NCBI GenBank assembly: GCA_965206675.1 | Contig: CBDBKL010000005.1 | Coordinates: forward strand, 186,001 to 250,000 | Origin: CBDBKL01 sp965206675 | GTDB lineage: Bacteria; Bdellovibrionota; Bdellovibrionia; Bdellovibrionales; JAKFYE01 | Reading direction: 5' to 3' | DNA: 64,000 nucleotides | In this document: in pieces, positions 44,586 to 54,291 of the stretch | Numbering within the stretch: position 1 is the stretch's first letter | Layout: each line of letters begins with the position of its first letter | Translations under genes and position numbers: made by a program | Notes under the pieces: model-generated | What the model was told of the DNA's origin: nothing | The model's input: the letters and a program-made list of their open reading frames with translations, nothing else | Database searches by the model: none

Positions 44586-45593
44586 ATGATACGCTATATC
44601 TTAAATCGGCTTGTACAGTTGATTCCTACGTTCATAGGTGTCTCTGTCATTGCCTTTGGTTTAATCCGTCTTGTGCCTGGTGACCCTGTTCTATTACTAC
44701 TGGGAGAGCGAGGAGCTTCTCCAGAGGTTTATGCAGAGATGCAGGCTAAATTAGGCCTGGATAAATCTGTTTTTCAACAATATATTCAGTTTGTCAGTCA
44801 TGCTTTTCAGGGAGACTTGGGTTCATCTATTGTCTCTCGAAGGCCCATCTTAGAAGAGTTCTTTTCTCGATTTCCTGCAACCTTAGAGCTGGGGCTTCTC
44901 AGTTTATTCTGGGCGACTTTATTGGGAATTCCTCTTGGAGTTTTGGCAGCGATTAAGCGTAACAGTGTGTTTGATTATACAATTATGGGTGGCTCATTAG
45001 TGGGGTATTCCATGCCCATATTTTGGTGGGGACTTCTTCTCATTATGTTCTTTTCTTCAGGGTTGGGTTGGACTCCTGTGTCTGGAAGAATTAGTCCACT
45101 TTTTGATATTCCTCATGTCACAGGGTTTTTATTAATAGATTCTTTAATCAGTGAAGATGGGCTTTCGGCTTTTTACAATGCCCTTCATCACCTTATTTTG
45201 CCTGTATGGGTTTTGGGAACCATTCCTCTAGCTATTATTGCTAGAATGACACGATCAAGTATGTTGGAAGTTATTCGTGAGGATTATATTCGCACGGCAA
45301 AAGCTAAAGGAATGAATCAGTTTGGAGTTATTTTCATTCACGCTTTAAGAAATGCCATGATACCCGTTATAACTGTCATAGGACTTATTCTTGGTACTCT
45401 TGTAACGGGAGCTATACTGACAGAGACAATATTTTCTTGGCCAGGCATAGGAAAGTGGATGGTCGCTAGTGTGTCCGCCCGGGATTATCCTGTTATACAA
45501 GGTGGAATTTTAATTATTGCTACGTTTATTATAGCTATTAATCTTTGTGTGGATCTTCTCTATGCCGTTATAAATCCAAGAATAAGGAAATAA
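44586..45593 (+). CDS. dppB: Dipeptide ABC transporter permease DppB-like
   Basis: Inner-membrane permease with six hydrophobic segments. It begins with MIRYILNRLVQLIPTFIGVS, a hallmark of the DppB/OppB group, and has the cytoplasmic EAA-type loop with the RTAKAKGMNQFGVIFIHALRN sequence part. The 335-residue length is standard. It follows dppA by 26 bases. Confidence 0.92.
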   Translation: MIRYILNRLVQLIPTFIGVSVIAFGLIRLVPGDPVLLLLGERGASPEVYAEMQAKLGLDKSVFQQYIQFVSHAFQGDLGSSIVSRRPILEEFFSRFPATLELGLLSLFWATLLGIPLGVLAAIKRNSVFDYTIMGGSLVGYSMPIFWWGLLLIMFFSSGLGWTPVSGRISPLFDIPHVTGFLLIDSLISEDGLSAFYNALHHLILPVWVLGTIPLAIIARMTRSSMLEVIREDYIRTAKAKGMNQFGVIFIHALRNAMIPVITVIGLILGTLVTGAILTETIFSWPGIGKWMVASVSARDYPVIQGGILIIATFIIAINLCVDLLYAVINPRIRK

Positions 45594-45600
45594 AAAAGCA

Positions 45601-46521
45601 ATGAAAAATTTAAAGAAAATATTTTGCTTGGGTTTACAGAGAGAGGGATCCAGTCCATCATCAACGTCACGGTTGAAAGAGTTTTGGTATTTTTTTAGTC
45701 AAAACCCAGGAGCTGTTATTGGACTTTTTGTGATTATTTTTTTCATTTTAATAGCTCTTTGTGCTTCATTGATTGCTCCTTTTTCCCCAGATATTATTCA
45801 TGAGGATGCTTTACGAAAAGGACCTCTTTGGACAGAAAGCAGTGATCCAAGATTTCTTTTAGGTACTGACGATGTGGGTAGGGATTTGTTTTCGCGGTTA
45901 ATTTATGGAGCACAGATTTCTTTAGGTATCGGATTTCTTGTTGTTATTTTTTCTGCCAGCATTGGAACACTTTTAGGTTTAATAAGCGGATATTTTGGCG
46001 GTGCTTTAGATAAGACGATTATGCGTTGTGTGGATATTCTTATGTCACTCCCAAGTATACTACTGGCTATTGTTGTTGTTTCTGTTTTAGGTCCGAGTTT
46101 ATTTAATGCTATTGTAGCCGTTAGCATAGTTGCTATTCCAGCTTTTGTTAGGATTGTGCGGGCCTCTGTTCTTTCTGAAAAGAAAAAACAGTACGTTATT
46201 GCTTCAAGAAGTTTTGGGGCTTCTCATTTTAGGGTTTTATTTCTTAATATTTTTCCCAACTGCCTGGCTCCATTGGTGGTTCAGGCAACATTAGGGTTTA
46301 GTGATGGGATATTGAATGCTGCTGCTTTGGGATTTTTAGGATTAGGAGCCCAACCTCCTCAAGCGGAATGGGGAACAATGTTGGCCGACGCTAGGCAGTT
46401 TATAGAAACATTACCCTGGTTGGTCACTTTGCCAGGGCTTTGTATTTTAATTGTTGTTTTATCATTTAACTTATTTGGTGATGGTTTAAGAGATGCTTTT
46501 GATCCAAGGTTAAAAAAATAA
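45601..46521 (+). CDS. dppC: Dipeptide ABC transporter permease DppC-like
   Basis: The second permease subunit, 306 residues with an N-terminal cytoplasmic leader before the first helix. Family features include FLLGTDDVGRDLFSRLIYGA and the loop with ASRSFGASHFRVLFLNIFPN. It starts seven bases after dppB. The spacer to the next gene is purine-rich and 122 bases long. Confidence 0.92.
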   Translation: MKNLKKIFCLGLQREGSSPSSTSRLKEFWYFFSQNPGAVIGLFVIIFFILIALCASLIAPFSPDIIHEDALRKGPLWTESSDPRFLLGTDDVGRDLFSRLIYGAQISLGIGFLVVIFSASIGTLLGLISGYFGGALDKTIMRCVDILMSLPSILLAIVVVSVLGPSLFNAIVAVSIVAIPAFVRIVRASVLSEKKKQYVIASRSFGASHFRVLFLNIFPNCLAPLVVQATLGFSDGILNAAALGFLGLGAQPPQAEWGTMLADARQFIETLPWLVTLPGLCILIVVLSFNLFGDGLRDAFDPRLKK

Positions 46522-46643
46522 GAGTAAAAGAGAGAATGAAAAAGCAAATTTAAAAAATAAAATTAAAGTTAGAAGGAAGTAAATAAGAAGAAATAAGTAA
46601 GATAAAACAGAAAAGGACTTATAAAGTAAAATGTGGGTTTAGA

Positions 46644-47609
46644 ATGAGTTTATTAGAGATTAAAGATTTATCTATTGAATTTGAAACACGACGGGGCAGA
46701 GTCCGTCCTGTTGAACAGCTTTCGTTAACTCTTAATGCTGGAGAAACGCTTGGGCTTGTTGGAGAGTCGGGTTGTGGAAAGAGTTTGACGAGTTTGGCAA
46801 TTATGGGACTTTTGCCAACTAATGCAAAAGCAAAAGCTGAAAAATTAGAATTTGATGAAAAGAACTTAGACCAGCTTTCTAAAAAAGATCGTCGCATGTT
46901 ACGTGGAAGAGATATGGCAATGATTTTTCAAGATCCTATGACGAGTTTAAATCCAAGTTTTACTGTTGGATTTCAAATTATGGAGACTTTAAAAATTCAT
47001 AAAGGCGGACATCTTAAAGATCATAGAGAGCAATCCATAAATCTTTTGAAATCTGTCGGAATATCAGACCCTGAAAGAAATTTAGGTCGATACCCCTATG
47101 AGTTATCAGGGGGTATGTGTCAACGTGTAATGATAGCTATGAGCGTGGCATGTTGTGAGGGATTATTAATAGCAGATGAACCAACAACTGCTCTAGATGT
47201 GACAATTCAAGCTCAAATACTTCAATTGCTAACGCACCTTCAGAAAGAAAAAAATATAGCTCTTTTATTAATTACTCATGATATTGGAGTTGTGGCAGAA
47301 ATGACAGATCGTATTGGTATTATGTATGCGGGCCGGATTGTAGAAATGGGACAGACGGCAGAAGTTATAAAAAATCCTAAACATCCCTATACAAAAGCCC
47401 TTTTAGAGAGTCTTCCCAGTATGCATAAGGGAAAGGAACACCTACCAAGTATTTCAGGTTTAGTTCCAGATTTGTTAAGAAGGCCTAGTGGTTGTCAATT
47501 TCATCCCAGATGTGAATATGTGAAAGAAAAGTGTAAAGGTACTGAGCCAGATCTTTTGGGGTCATCAAAAAAAGTAAGATGTTACTATCCTCTTGAGGAT
47601 AAATTATGA
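46644..47609 (+). CDS. dppD: Dipeptide ABC transporter ATPase DppD-like
   Basis: The nucleotide-binding subunit carries Walker A GESGCGKS, the signature LSGGMCQR and Walker B LLIADEPT, with the H-loop in ITHDIGVV. The C-terminal CQFHPRCEYVKEKCKG is the typical cysteine-containing oligopeptide-transporter end. The start ATG has only a weak ribosome site. The stop overlaps dppF by four bases (ATGA). Confidence 0.93.
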   Translation: MSLLEIKDLSIEFETRRGRVRPVEQLSLTLNAGETLGLVGESGCGKSLTSLAIMGLLPTNAKAKAEKLEFDEKNLDQLSKKDRRMLRGRDMAMIFQDPMTSLNPSFTVGFQIMETLKIHKGGHLKDHREQSINLLKSVGISDPERNLGRYPYELSGGMCQRVMIAMSVACCEGLLIADEPTTALDVTIQAQILQLLTHLQKEKNIALLLITHDIGVVAEMTDRIGIMYAGRIVEMGQTAEVIKNPKHPYTKALLESLPSMHKGKEHLPSISGLVPDLLRRPSGCQFHPRCEYVKEKCKGTEPDLLGSSKKVRCYYPLEDKL

Positions 47610-48556
47610 AACCTATTTTAAGTGTACAAAATTTGAAAAAATATTATGAGCTTAAAGGTGTTTTTGCAAAAAAAGGTATTGTCAAAGCATTAGAAGATGT
47701 GAACTTTCAGCTTTTTAAAAAGAAAACTCTTGCCGTCGTTGGAGAATCAGGTTGTGGAAAAAGTACTCTTGCTAAAACAATTATGCAAATAGAGGAGCGT
47801 ACGGAGGGGCATATTGAGATTCACGGAGAACCTATTTCAAGACCTGTAAAGAGTGATTTTTATAAAAAAATACAGATGATTTTTCAAGATCCATACAGTT
47901 CGATTAATCCTAGAAAGAAAGCTTGGGAAATTATAGCTGAACCCCTTAGGGTGAATACTGATCTTTCAAAGAGAGAGTGTTATGATGAAGCTTTGAAAGC
48001 TATGGGAATGGTGGGGTTACGTCCTGAAATGGGTGAACGTTTTCCTCATATGTTCAGTGGGGGACAACGGCAAAGAATTGGTATTGCAAGAGCTCTTGTT
48101 TTAAAACCAGAGATTATGATTTTAGATGAGCCTGTTTCTGCTCTAGATGTTTCGATTCAAGCTCAAATTATAAATTTATTATTGGATTTACAAGATCAGT
48201 TGGATCTCAGTTATATTGTTATTTCTCATGATCTATCTGTTGTGGAACATATTTGTGACGATGTGATGGTAATGTATTTGGGAAGAGTTGTTGAGCAGGG
48301 CGAGCGAGATCAGATTTTTTCAAACCCTAAACATCCTTATACAAAAGTATTGCTGGAAAGTACACCTCGTATTTTTCAAGGAAAAATTCAGAATAGAAAA
48401 ATTCCAAAAGGGGAAATGCCGTCTTCTTTAAATCCTCCAGCCGGATGTGCTTTTCATAGTCGGTGTGAGTTAGCTCAGGAGGGGTGTAAAAAGGCTGTGC
48501 CTCCTTTAGAAGACAAGTTTGATCGGAAAGTCGCTTGTTATGAGGTCAAAAAGTGA
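47606..48556 (+). CDS. dppF: Dipeptide ABC transporter ATPase DppF-like
   Basis: The second ATPase. Walker A GESGCGKST, signature FSGGQRQR and Walker B IMILDEPVSALD are all intact, and the C-terminal GCAFHSRCELAQEGCKK cluster is present. Its start overlaps the dppD stop. The family A repeat follows about 40 bases after the stop. Confidence 0.93.
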   Translation: MKPILSVQNLKKYYELKGVFAKKGIVKALEDVNFQLFKKKTLAVVGESGCGKSTLAKTIMQIEERTEGHIEIHGEPISRPVKSDFYKKIQMIFQDPYSSINPRKKAWEIIAEPLRVNTDLSKRECYDEALKAMGMVGLRPEMGERFPHMFSGGQRQRIGIARALVLKPEIMILDEPVSALDVSIQAQIINLLLDLQDQLDLSYIVISHDLSVVEHICDDVMVMYLGRVVEQGERDQIFSNPKHPYTKVLLESTPRIFQGKIQNRKIPKGEMPSSLNPPAGCAFHSRCELAQEGCKKAVPPLEDKFDRKVACYEVKK

Positions 48557-48594
48557 TTTCATTAGTAAGGGAAAAGATTTTTATCCTTTCCTTA

Positions 48595-48721
48595 AGGACT
48601 GTTGAAAAAATGCCATCTACTTCGTTGCAATCACCCAAACACTCACTCCGACGTAGGAAAACTACGCCTGCGTTCGGTTTGGACTTGAACGCTCTTGTAT
48701 CTGACACTTTTTCAAAAGTTC
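48595..48721. repeat. Family A palindromic repeat, after the dpp operon
   Basis: A more diverged copy beginning AGGACTGTTGAAAAA; its right end reads TTTTTCAAAAGTTCT rather than the usual TTTTTCAACAGTCCT. It lies between dppF and the converging sodB. Confidence 0.85.
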
Positions 48722-48724
48722 TCT

Positions 48725-49306
48725 CTACTTTGTATAGTTTTTGGCTACAAAATCCCAATTCACAAGATTCCAAAATGACTCAATATATTTGGGACGTGCG
48801 TTCCTGTAATCCACATAATAGGCATGTTCCCATACATCACATGTTAACAAAGGCGTTAATCCCTCTGTCATAGGGTTACCTGCATTTGGTGTGGGAATAA
48901 TGTTTAAATCGCCACTATCTGTTTTAACAAGCCAAGCCCATCCCGATCCAAAAACTGCTGCTGCTGTTTTAGAAAATTGCTCTTTAAAGGTATCAAAAGA
49001 CCCAAAAGTCTTATTGATGGCTTCAGCTAACGCTCCACTGGGTTGCCCACCACATTGAGGCCCCATACATTCCCAATAAAAAGAATGATTCCAAACCTGA
49101 GCGGCATTATTAAAGGTACCACCACTTGATTTTAAAATAATATCTTCCAAAGAACTATCAGAAAACTCGGTTCCTTTAATTAAGTCATTGAGCTTCGCTA
49201 CATAAGTACTATGGTGTTTTCCATAATGAAACTCTAATGTTTCTTCTGAAATATAAGGCTCTAAGGCTTTTTTTGAATATGGTAAGTCCGGTTGTACGAT
49301 TGCCAT
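48725..49306 (-). CDS. sodB: Iron superoxide dismutase
   Basis: The enzyme converts superoxide to oxygen and peroxide in the cytoplasm. Metal ligands are His27, His74, Asp157 and His161. Gln70 before the second ligand (NNAAQVWNHSF) and the AAVFGSGWAWLV segment mark the Fe type, though metal use can vary. The 193-residue length is standard. There is no signal peptide. Confidence 0.94.
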   Translation of the reverse strand: MAIVQPDLPYSKKALEPYISEETLEFHYGKHHSTYVAKLNDLIKGTEFSDSSLEDIILKSSGGTFNNAAQVWNHSFYWECMGPQCGGQPSGALAEAINKTFGSFDTFKEQFSKTAAAVFGSGWAWLVKTDSGDLNIIPTPNAGNPMTEGLTPLLTCDVWEHAYYVDYRNARPKYIESFWNLVNWDFVAKNYTK

Positions 49307-49401
49307 TTTAATCTCCTTTCAAAAAAATTATCAACTTAATAAAGTGATATATTAATCTCTTTATCAAAAAGTCAACTTAAAGTCTCTTGAGATAAAGTTT
49401 T

Positions 49402-49500
49402 GAGGGAACTTTTCTTGAAGGATTTCAAAGTGCAGTTCTCTGAAGCGACAATGCGTATCTCGAAGGGAGACGCTTTGCGCACTTCAGAGAACTGCACTAG
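49402..49500. repeat. Family B-like palindromic repeat, copy 4 (diverged)
   Basis: The left arm GAGGGAACTTTTCTTGA resembles the other copies, and a strong hairpin follows (AGTGCAGTTCTCTGAAG and its complement CTTCAGAGAACTGCACT). The right outer arm is missing. It lies between sodB and the downstream end of the glycine-rich lipoprotein gene. Confidence 0.65.
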
Positions 49501-49551
49501 GCCTAAAAAAGTGTATAGAGTTAGGGTTACACCCTTTAGTTTTTTGGGGAT

Positions 49552-50307
49552 TTACCTTCTGTCTTCAACGATGAGTTGAATGATCTCTGTTAATTCTCTT
49601 TTTAGTCTTTCAATGTTATTTATAGCAATAACTTCTCTTTTGCTCAGAATTTTTCTTAGAAGAGGACCATCTTTGGGTAAATTTCCAGGGCGCATTTGTC
49701 TTCCTTCTCTTGTTGGATTTGCTGTAAATGGTTTTTCTTTGGAAAAGTAATATGTGGATAATACTCCTCCAACTCCTCCTATTCCTGCCGCCAAAATTGA
49801 TCCCGATCCTAATGAGGTAGCCTTTCCTATTATTATTCCTCCCACGGCTGGTGCTATTATTGTTGCTCCTAATGGCCCTGCCACTGTTCCTCCAGCCGCT
49901 GTTGCTGTTGCTCCTATAGCGGCTCCGCCTAATCCTACTGCTGGACTTAATAATATAGCCGTAGTAGCTAATATTGCACCTACTCCAATGGCTCCATAGG
50001 TGATATTATGTTTTATAAGAGCTCCCTTTGCTTCTTCATAAGTTATAACCTCGTTCACTAGTGGTTGGCAGCTATCTGTTTCTATAAAACACTCAAAAAT
50101 TTGAATACCATCTTCTTTTTCACTTTTTGGTTTCAAATGGTTGGGGAGAGAAACTCGTCTAATATCAAGAAAGCTCTCTGCACCATTTTTAGGTTCAAGA
50201 ATTGTTGCAGGATCTCTTTCAGTTATAGTTGCTTTAGAACTGGAAGTCGTACATGAAGCATTGATGAGTAATAAAGTACAAAAACAAATTGATTTTAATA
50301 TATTCAT
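49552..50307 (-). CDS. Lipoprotein with glycine-zipper segment, copy 1
   Basis: The ATG at 50307 begins a lipoprotein signal with lipobox INASC. After a variable N-terminal 85 residues with two Cys in FECFIETDSC, a very hydrophobic stretch rich in Gly and Ala (from GVGAILATTA to GIGGVGGVLS) looks like a glycine zipper that can pack within or across membranes. A basic, helical C-terminus follows (RKILSKREVIAINNIERLKRELTEI). The final 170 residues are repeated almost exactly in the gene at the right edge of the window. The function is unknown. Confidence 0.75.
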   Translation of the reverse strand: MNILKSICFCTLLLINASCTTSSSKATITERDPATILEPKNGAESFLDIRRVSLPNHLKPKSEKEDGIQIFECFIETDSCQPLVNEVITYEEAKGALIKHNITYGAIGVGAILATTAILLSPAVGLGGAAIGATATAAGGTVAGPLGATIIAPAVGGIIIGKATSLGSGSILAAGIGGVGGVLSTYYFSKEKPFTANPTREGRQMRPGNLPKDGPLLRKILSKREVIAINNIERLKRELTEIIQLIVEDRR

Positions 50308-50363
50308 GAGTGAACTTACCTTTCAATTTTTGTTGGCACAGCATTAAGAATACGGTTATTCTC

Positions 50364-50405
50364 AAACCAAACCAAACCAAACCAAACCAAACCAAACCAA
50401 ACCAA
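50364..50405. repeat. Pentanucleotide repeat (AAACC)8 upstream of glycine-zipper lipoprotein
   Basis: Eight perfect AAACC units plus AA (GGTTT on the coding strand). It ends 56 bases upstream of the lipoprotein ATG. A possible -35 TTGGTT from the tract lies 17 bases before TATTCT, so the repeat may form part of the promoter. Confidence 0.92.
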
Positions 50406-50534
50406 TTTTATACTTTGGTCGAGGTCCTTATAGAATAAGCCATCAAAGAAGACAGTGTATTTGGGAAGGGTTCATAGCTAACCCCTATAAAAGTCAAATT
50501 AACTAACTTAACTAGCTATGAACCATAATTTTTT

Positions 50535-53402
50535 TTATCTAAGGATTCTTTTGCGAGATCTGGCTTTATGATAAGTCGACCCATCTAAGGTGTACTCAAC
50601 ATCCACTCTTCTAAGATGTGCCCCTTTTTCTAATGTGGCTTCACCCTGGTAGACAGTCAGCCAAGTATTTCTTAAGTCATCTTGAATGTTTTTAAAAATA
50701 GTATTGAGATCATTGATAGAACTTAAGTTATATCTCTGCGTACCATTGACGTGGACAATTTCGTCAAGGCGTTCTGTATGTAGTGGAGAATTTGCTCTCT
50801 CTAAAGAGTTGACAGATATGGGGTAAATTCTTACATGTGATTGCTCTACAAGTTGTAAGAGAGTTTCATATTGGATTTTGCTACCATAGTTTGGATTAAG
50901 TGTTCCATCACTATTAATTTGTGAATCCTGACCATCTGAAATGACAATAAGTATTGTGGGATAAGAAATCTGTGCAGCCTCATATATACCTTGAGCTATG
51001 GCATCGTAAAGTTTTGTCTGTCCACGATTTGAGATTTTTGAAAGTCCTCGATAGAGATCTTCAATAGATGTTGTGGGAAATACAGTGTTATCTACAATTT
51101 CATGAAAATGAATGAGAAAGCCTCTATTGTTTTGTTTCTGGGTGAATCTATTTAATCCCCAATTGAAAAATTCCACGCTTGCATCAAAGACGGTGCTCAT
51201 GTTTGGTGCCATAGATGAAGAGGCATCAAGTATAAGCCCAAAGTTGATAGGTATTTCTGTTAACGGAGCAATATCTATAATAGATTGTTCCTCACCATCT
51301 TCTCTTGTTATGAAATGGATGTTTTCTATATTAGTTCCTTTGTGTTTTGGCTTTAGAGAAGCAAAGAGTTCTATATTTTCAACCGAAACTTCATCGCTTA
51401 ATAAAGAATTAACAACTAAAGTTTTTTCGAATACTCTGCCATCGTTTCTTGTGACAGCAACTGTTAGTGCACCAACTTCTCTTTCATGTTCTAAATTAAC
51501 ATTTCTTTTTATACTTAAAGGTAAACGATCAATATTATCAGATGCCCAGATGACCTCTTCATTCCAAAGAAGTTCTACTTTTTTTATTCTATTTGGTTCT
51601 GGATAAAAGAGGTTAAATTCTACAGGGAAAGAATTTTGAAAAAATTGATTTTTTTGAGGAGATATAATTTCTATGATATTTCTGTTTCTTAACTTTGTGT
51701 TAAATAAAGCAATATCTCGTGATATGATTTCTTCTGCAATATTTAATCCCAGAACTTCTATCTCATGAGGTACAAGTAGGTTTCCAAAGTCCATAAGTAT
51801 TCGTCCGTAGGGGCAAGTGATGTTATTAATCGTATGGTGATGCTTACCATTGATTACAACTCTAATTTGACTTAATGGGGCGTCGCTATGACATGTATAA
51901 GTTATCGATTCATTTGAAATATAAAATTTTTCTGGAACCGATACTAACTGAAGACTGTTTGCCCATTTATTATGTATTTGTTGTGCGTTCTCTTTAATAG
52001 GCGTTTCACTTTCATGATCTGGAATATCTACAGTGGATGTGTGGAGTCGATATCGAGGATGATTTTGATCTGTAGTGTTTTTTCCAGAGTGAGGTAAATT
52101 TTCTTCTCTATTCATCTTTGGTACAGTGATATTTTTGATAAATTCTCGAACTGTTTGTGACCCTTCATCATAAATTTGAATGTAGACGTCATAATCGCTG
52201 GGTCTAAGTTGTGTATCAAATAGGATGTAAAATTTGTTATCTACAACAGAATCCAAAGGCACATTAAATTGTGTTGTTTTGGAGGGTCCATGTGATTGGT
52301 TATTTTTTATGACTTGCATGCAGACACTGAGATTATATGCCTCTAGTTCTCCTATGGCTCGTGGCTCTATATCTTCAATAGGTACGGATACACCAAAAGA
52401 TGTTTTGGTCATGTTGGTGTTGATATAGCTGTTATGTAAATCTGTTTTCCAATTATAGGCCTTAGGTGTAAAGTGGGCCATTTGAGGGCAGGTGAAATCT
52501 ACAACTTCAATTGTTTTAGTTCCAGTGTTTTCACTGAGTTCAATAGTCTGAGTTTCTAATCGGTTTTCAGCAGTCATTATTTCAGGCAAATTATTTTGTA
52601 GCTGACCTTTGAAGAGTCCCCGTTGTTCGTAGTTATGGAGGGCAAGACCTATGAGATGTTTGGCATCTGTATTTTTACAACTAGCTTTTATTTTATACGC
52701 TATATTTTCAAAGAGAAGGTTGGACTGGAAGGGGTTATGCCATCTTGTTTCAACCTCTGCGGTATTTGATGGGAAGGGGTTTCCTGTGACCGAAGAATTT
52801 TCGTGAGATATATTCACTAAAGTTTCTAATCCGAGGGAAGGACGCCAGAGACGATACTTTCCCATGTGCGGGACAAAGATGAGGTACTCAGAACCATCTG
52901 TTTTTGGAAATTCAAATAGAGTAATTTTTTTTTCACACTCCAAATGATGAACTTCAGGTCTCTCTAATGATTGTAAATAGTATTTTGTCCTCTCATCAAA
53001 TTCTATATCTTTATATTCTGTTAAATAAAGATCAGATGCTTTGCGCTTTTTTGTTCTTTTTCTTTGCTTTCTATTAAATGACATCTCTAACGACCAACTG
53101 TAGGATTGGATTTTTTCCAATCGATTTTCAAATCGAGAACGAAAGGCATTAGGGGTTGGTATTGAGCTTGGTCTTTTATTGAAATAAAAGGACCTTTGAA
53201 AGTGTTCAAATTGATGAGCCTTCATTTGTCTATATGATTCCCACTCTGACCAATTTAAGTAGAAACGAGCGGCCTGTATCCATGCTTTTTCTTTTGGAGG
53301 TAGAGAACTAAGGCTTTCATCAAGACTTTCTTTAGAGGAAGCAGGATGTGAAAGCACTGAGAAGAGAATTATTCCAGATATTAAAATAAGATTTCGCTTC
53401 AT
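50535..53402 (-). CDS. Large secreted VWA-domain protein
   Basis: The ATG at 53402 gives 955 residues with a signal peptide of about 25 residues; the frame is open further upstream, but that extension does not look like a signal. The first two thirds are beta-rich and of unknown family. A von Willebrand A domain lies in the last third: the MIDAS motif LILDASSSM, then a GQTKLYDAI segment and VISDGQDSQ. It resembles the VWFA-related proteins first noted in Acidobacteria. These usually bind or assemble surface partners with a divalent metal. The partner is unknown. Confidence 0.7.
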   Translation of the reverse strand: MKRNLILISGIILFSVLSHPASSKESLDESLSSLPPKEKAWIQAARFYLNWSEWESYRQMKAHQFEHFQRSFYFNKRPSSIPTPNAFRSRFENRLEKIQSYSWSLEMSFNRKQRKRTKKRKASDLYLTEYKDIEFDERTKYYLQSLERPEVHHLECEKKITLFEFPKTDGSEYLIFVPHMGKYRLWRPSLGLETLVNISHENSSVTGNPFPSNTAEVETRWHNPFQSNLLFENIAYKIKASCKNTDAKHLIGLALHNYEQRGLFKGQLQNNLPEIMTAENRLETQTIELSENTGTKTIEVVDFTCPQMAHFTPKAYNWKTDLHNSYINTNMTKTSFGVSVPIEDIEPRAIGELEAYNLSVCMQVIKNNQSHGPSKTTQFNVPLDSVVDNKFYILFDTQLRPSDYDVYIQIYDEGSQTVREFIKNITVPKMNREENLPHSGKNTTDQNHPRYRLHTSTVDIPDHESETPIKENAQQIHNKWANSLQLVSVPEKFYISNESITYTCHSDAPLSQIRVVINGKHHHTINNITCPYGRILMDFGNLLVPHEIEVLGLNIAEEIISRDIALFNTKLRNRNIIEIISPQKNQFFQNSFPVEFNLFYPEPNRIKKVELLWNEEVIWASDNIDRLPLSIKRNVNLEHEREVGALTVAVTRNDGRVFEKTLVVNSLLSDEVSVENIELFASLKPKHKGTNIENIHFITREDGEEQSIIDIAPLTEIPINFGLILDASSSMAPNMSTVFDASVEFFNWGLNRFTQKQNNRGFLIHFHEIVDNTVFPTTSIEDLYRGLSKISNRGQTKLYDAIAQGIYEAAQISYPTILIVISDGQDSQINSDGTLNPNYGSKIQYETLLQLVEQSHVRIYPISVNSLERANSPLHTERLDEIVHVNGTQRYNLSSINDLNTIFKNIQDDLRNTWLTVYQGEATLEKGAHLRRVDVEYTLDGSTYHKARSRKRILR

Positions 53403-53532
53403 AGCTTTAATAAGCACCCCCTCATAGTAAATGAAGTGCAAAATGGACAGAGCTACTGTATTCAGTTTGGTTTTATAAATCAATCAAAAGTGTATTTTAT
53501 TGAAATCGTTTCGTAGTGGATTTAAAGAGGTT

Positions 53533-54291
53533 TCACCAATATTTTTCAGTGTGTATTTGCCCGGGTTCCCTACGGTCATGTACCTTAAATCCTTTACTTG
53601 TCAGTAGGGATGTCATCTCTTTTATCATGTCAGGGTTTCCGCAGAGAAAAATATGTGAGTTCCCAGGTGAAAAAGTCGTATTTAATTCTTTAAGGAGAGA
53701 GGGCCAGAGCTGAGGTATGCGTCCCGTTCGTCCTTTCCACAGCTCAGAGGGGCGTGAGACAGTAGGGAAGTATGAAAGTCCCTCTCTTTGTTTTGAGAGA
53801 GTGTTTAATTCTTCTGAATAACCTAAATACTCTGAATATCTTACTCCATGTACGATTATTGTTTTTTGATTTGTCCCTAGGTCTGTAGATCTTACCATGC
53901 TCATATAAGGTCCCAGTCCTGTGCCTGTAGAAATGAGCCATAGATTCTTATCCGTTTCCACAGGGTCTAAGGTAAAGTTTCCTGTTAATTTTGGCCCTAA
54001 CCAAAGACGATCACCAGTTTTCATATCATATAACCGTGGGGTGAGTTTTCCGTTTGTGACTTTGGCAATATAAAATTCTAAAAAATTTTTTTCTGTATTG
54101 GGTGAAGCGATAGAATAGGCCCGTCGGATAAGTTTTTCCGGAGTTTCAGGGGAAAGGGGTAGCCCTAAAGTTGCAAATTGTCCTGGTTTGAAATCAGGTA
54201 TTTGAAAATTTTCAGGTTTGACCCTTAGAATGAAGAGGTTGTCATTTAGTTTTTGGTTGTCAGTGATGACAGCATTGAGAGATAGATCCAT
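53533..54291 (-). CDS. fpr: Ferredoxin--NADP reductase
   Basis: The enzyme passes electrons between NADPH and ferredoxin or flavodoxin. The FAD motif RRAYSIASP, the NADP motif STGTGLGPYMSMVR and a C-terminal LCGNPDMIKEM are all typical. The 252-residue length is standard for the bacterial Fpr group. It lies upstream of the VWA gene on the same strand, about 130 bases away; no functional link is obvious. Confidence 0.92.
   Translation of the reverse strand: MDLSLNAVITDNQKLNDNLFILRVKPENFQIPDFKPGQFATLGLPLSPETPEKLIRRAYSIASPNTEKNFLEFYIAKVTNGKLTPRLYDMKTGDRLWLGPKLTGNFTLDPVETDKNLWLISTGTGLGPYMSMVRSTDLGTNQKTIIVHGVRYSEYLGYSEELNTLSKQREGLSYFPTVSRPSELWKGRTGRIPQLWPSLLKELNTTFSPGNSHIFLCGNPDMIKEMTSLLTSKGFKVHDRREPGQIHTEKYW

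Noticed and set aside
49754..49999. Pro/Ala-rich plus-strand frame, repeated at 63611-63856
   Set aside because: It is the antisense of the glycine-zipper region of the two lipoprotein genes, and its identity in both places follows from the duplication.
51112..51606. 164-residue plus-strand frame
   Set aside because: It lies within the VWA gene on the opposite strand and shows no coding features of its own.
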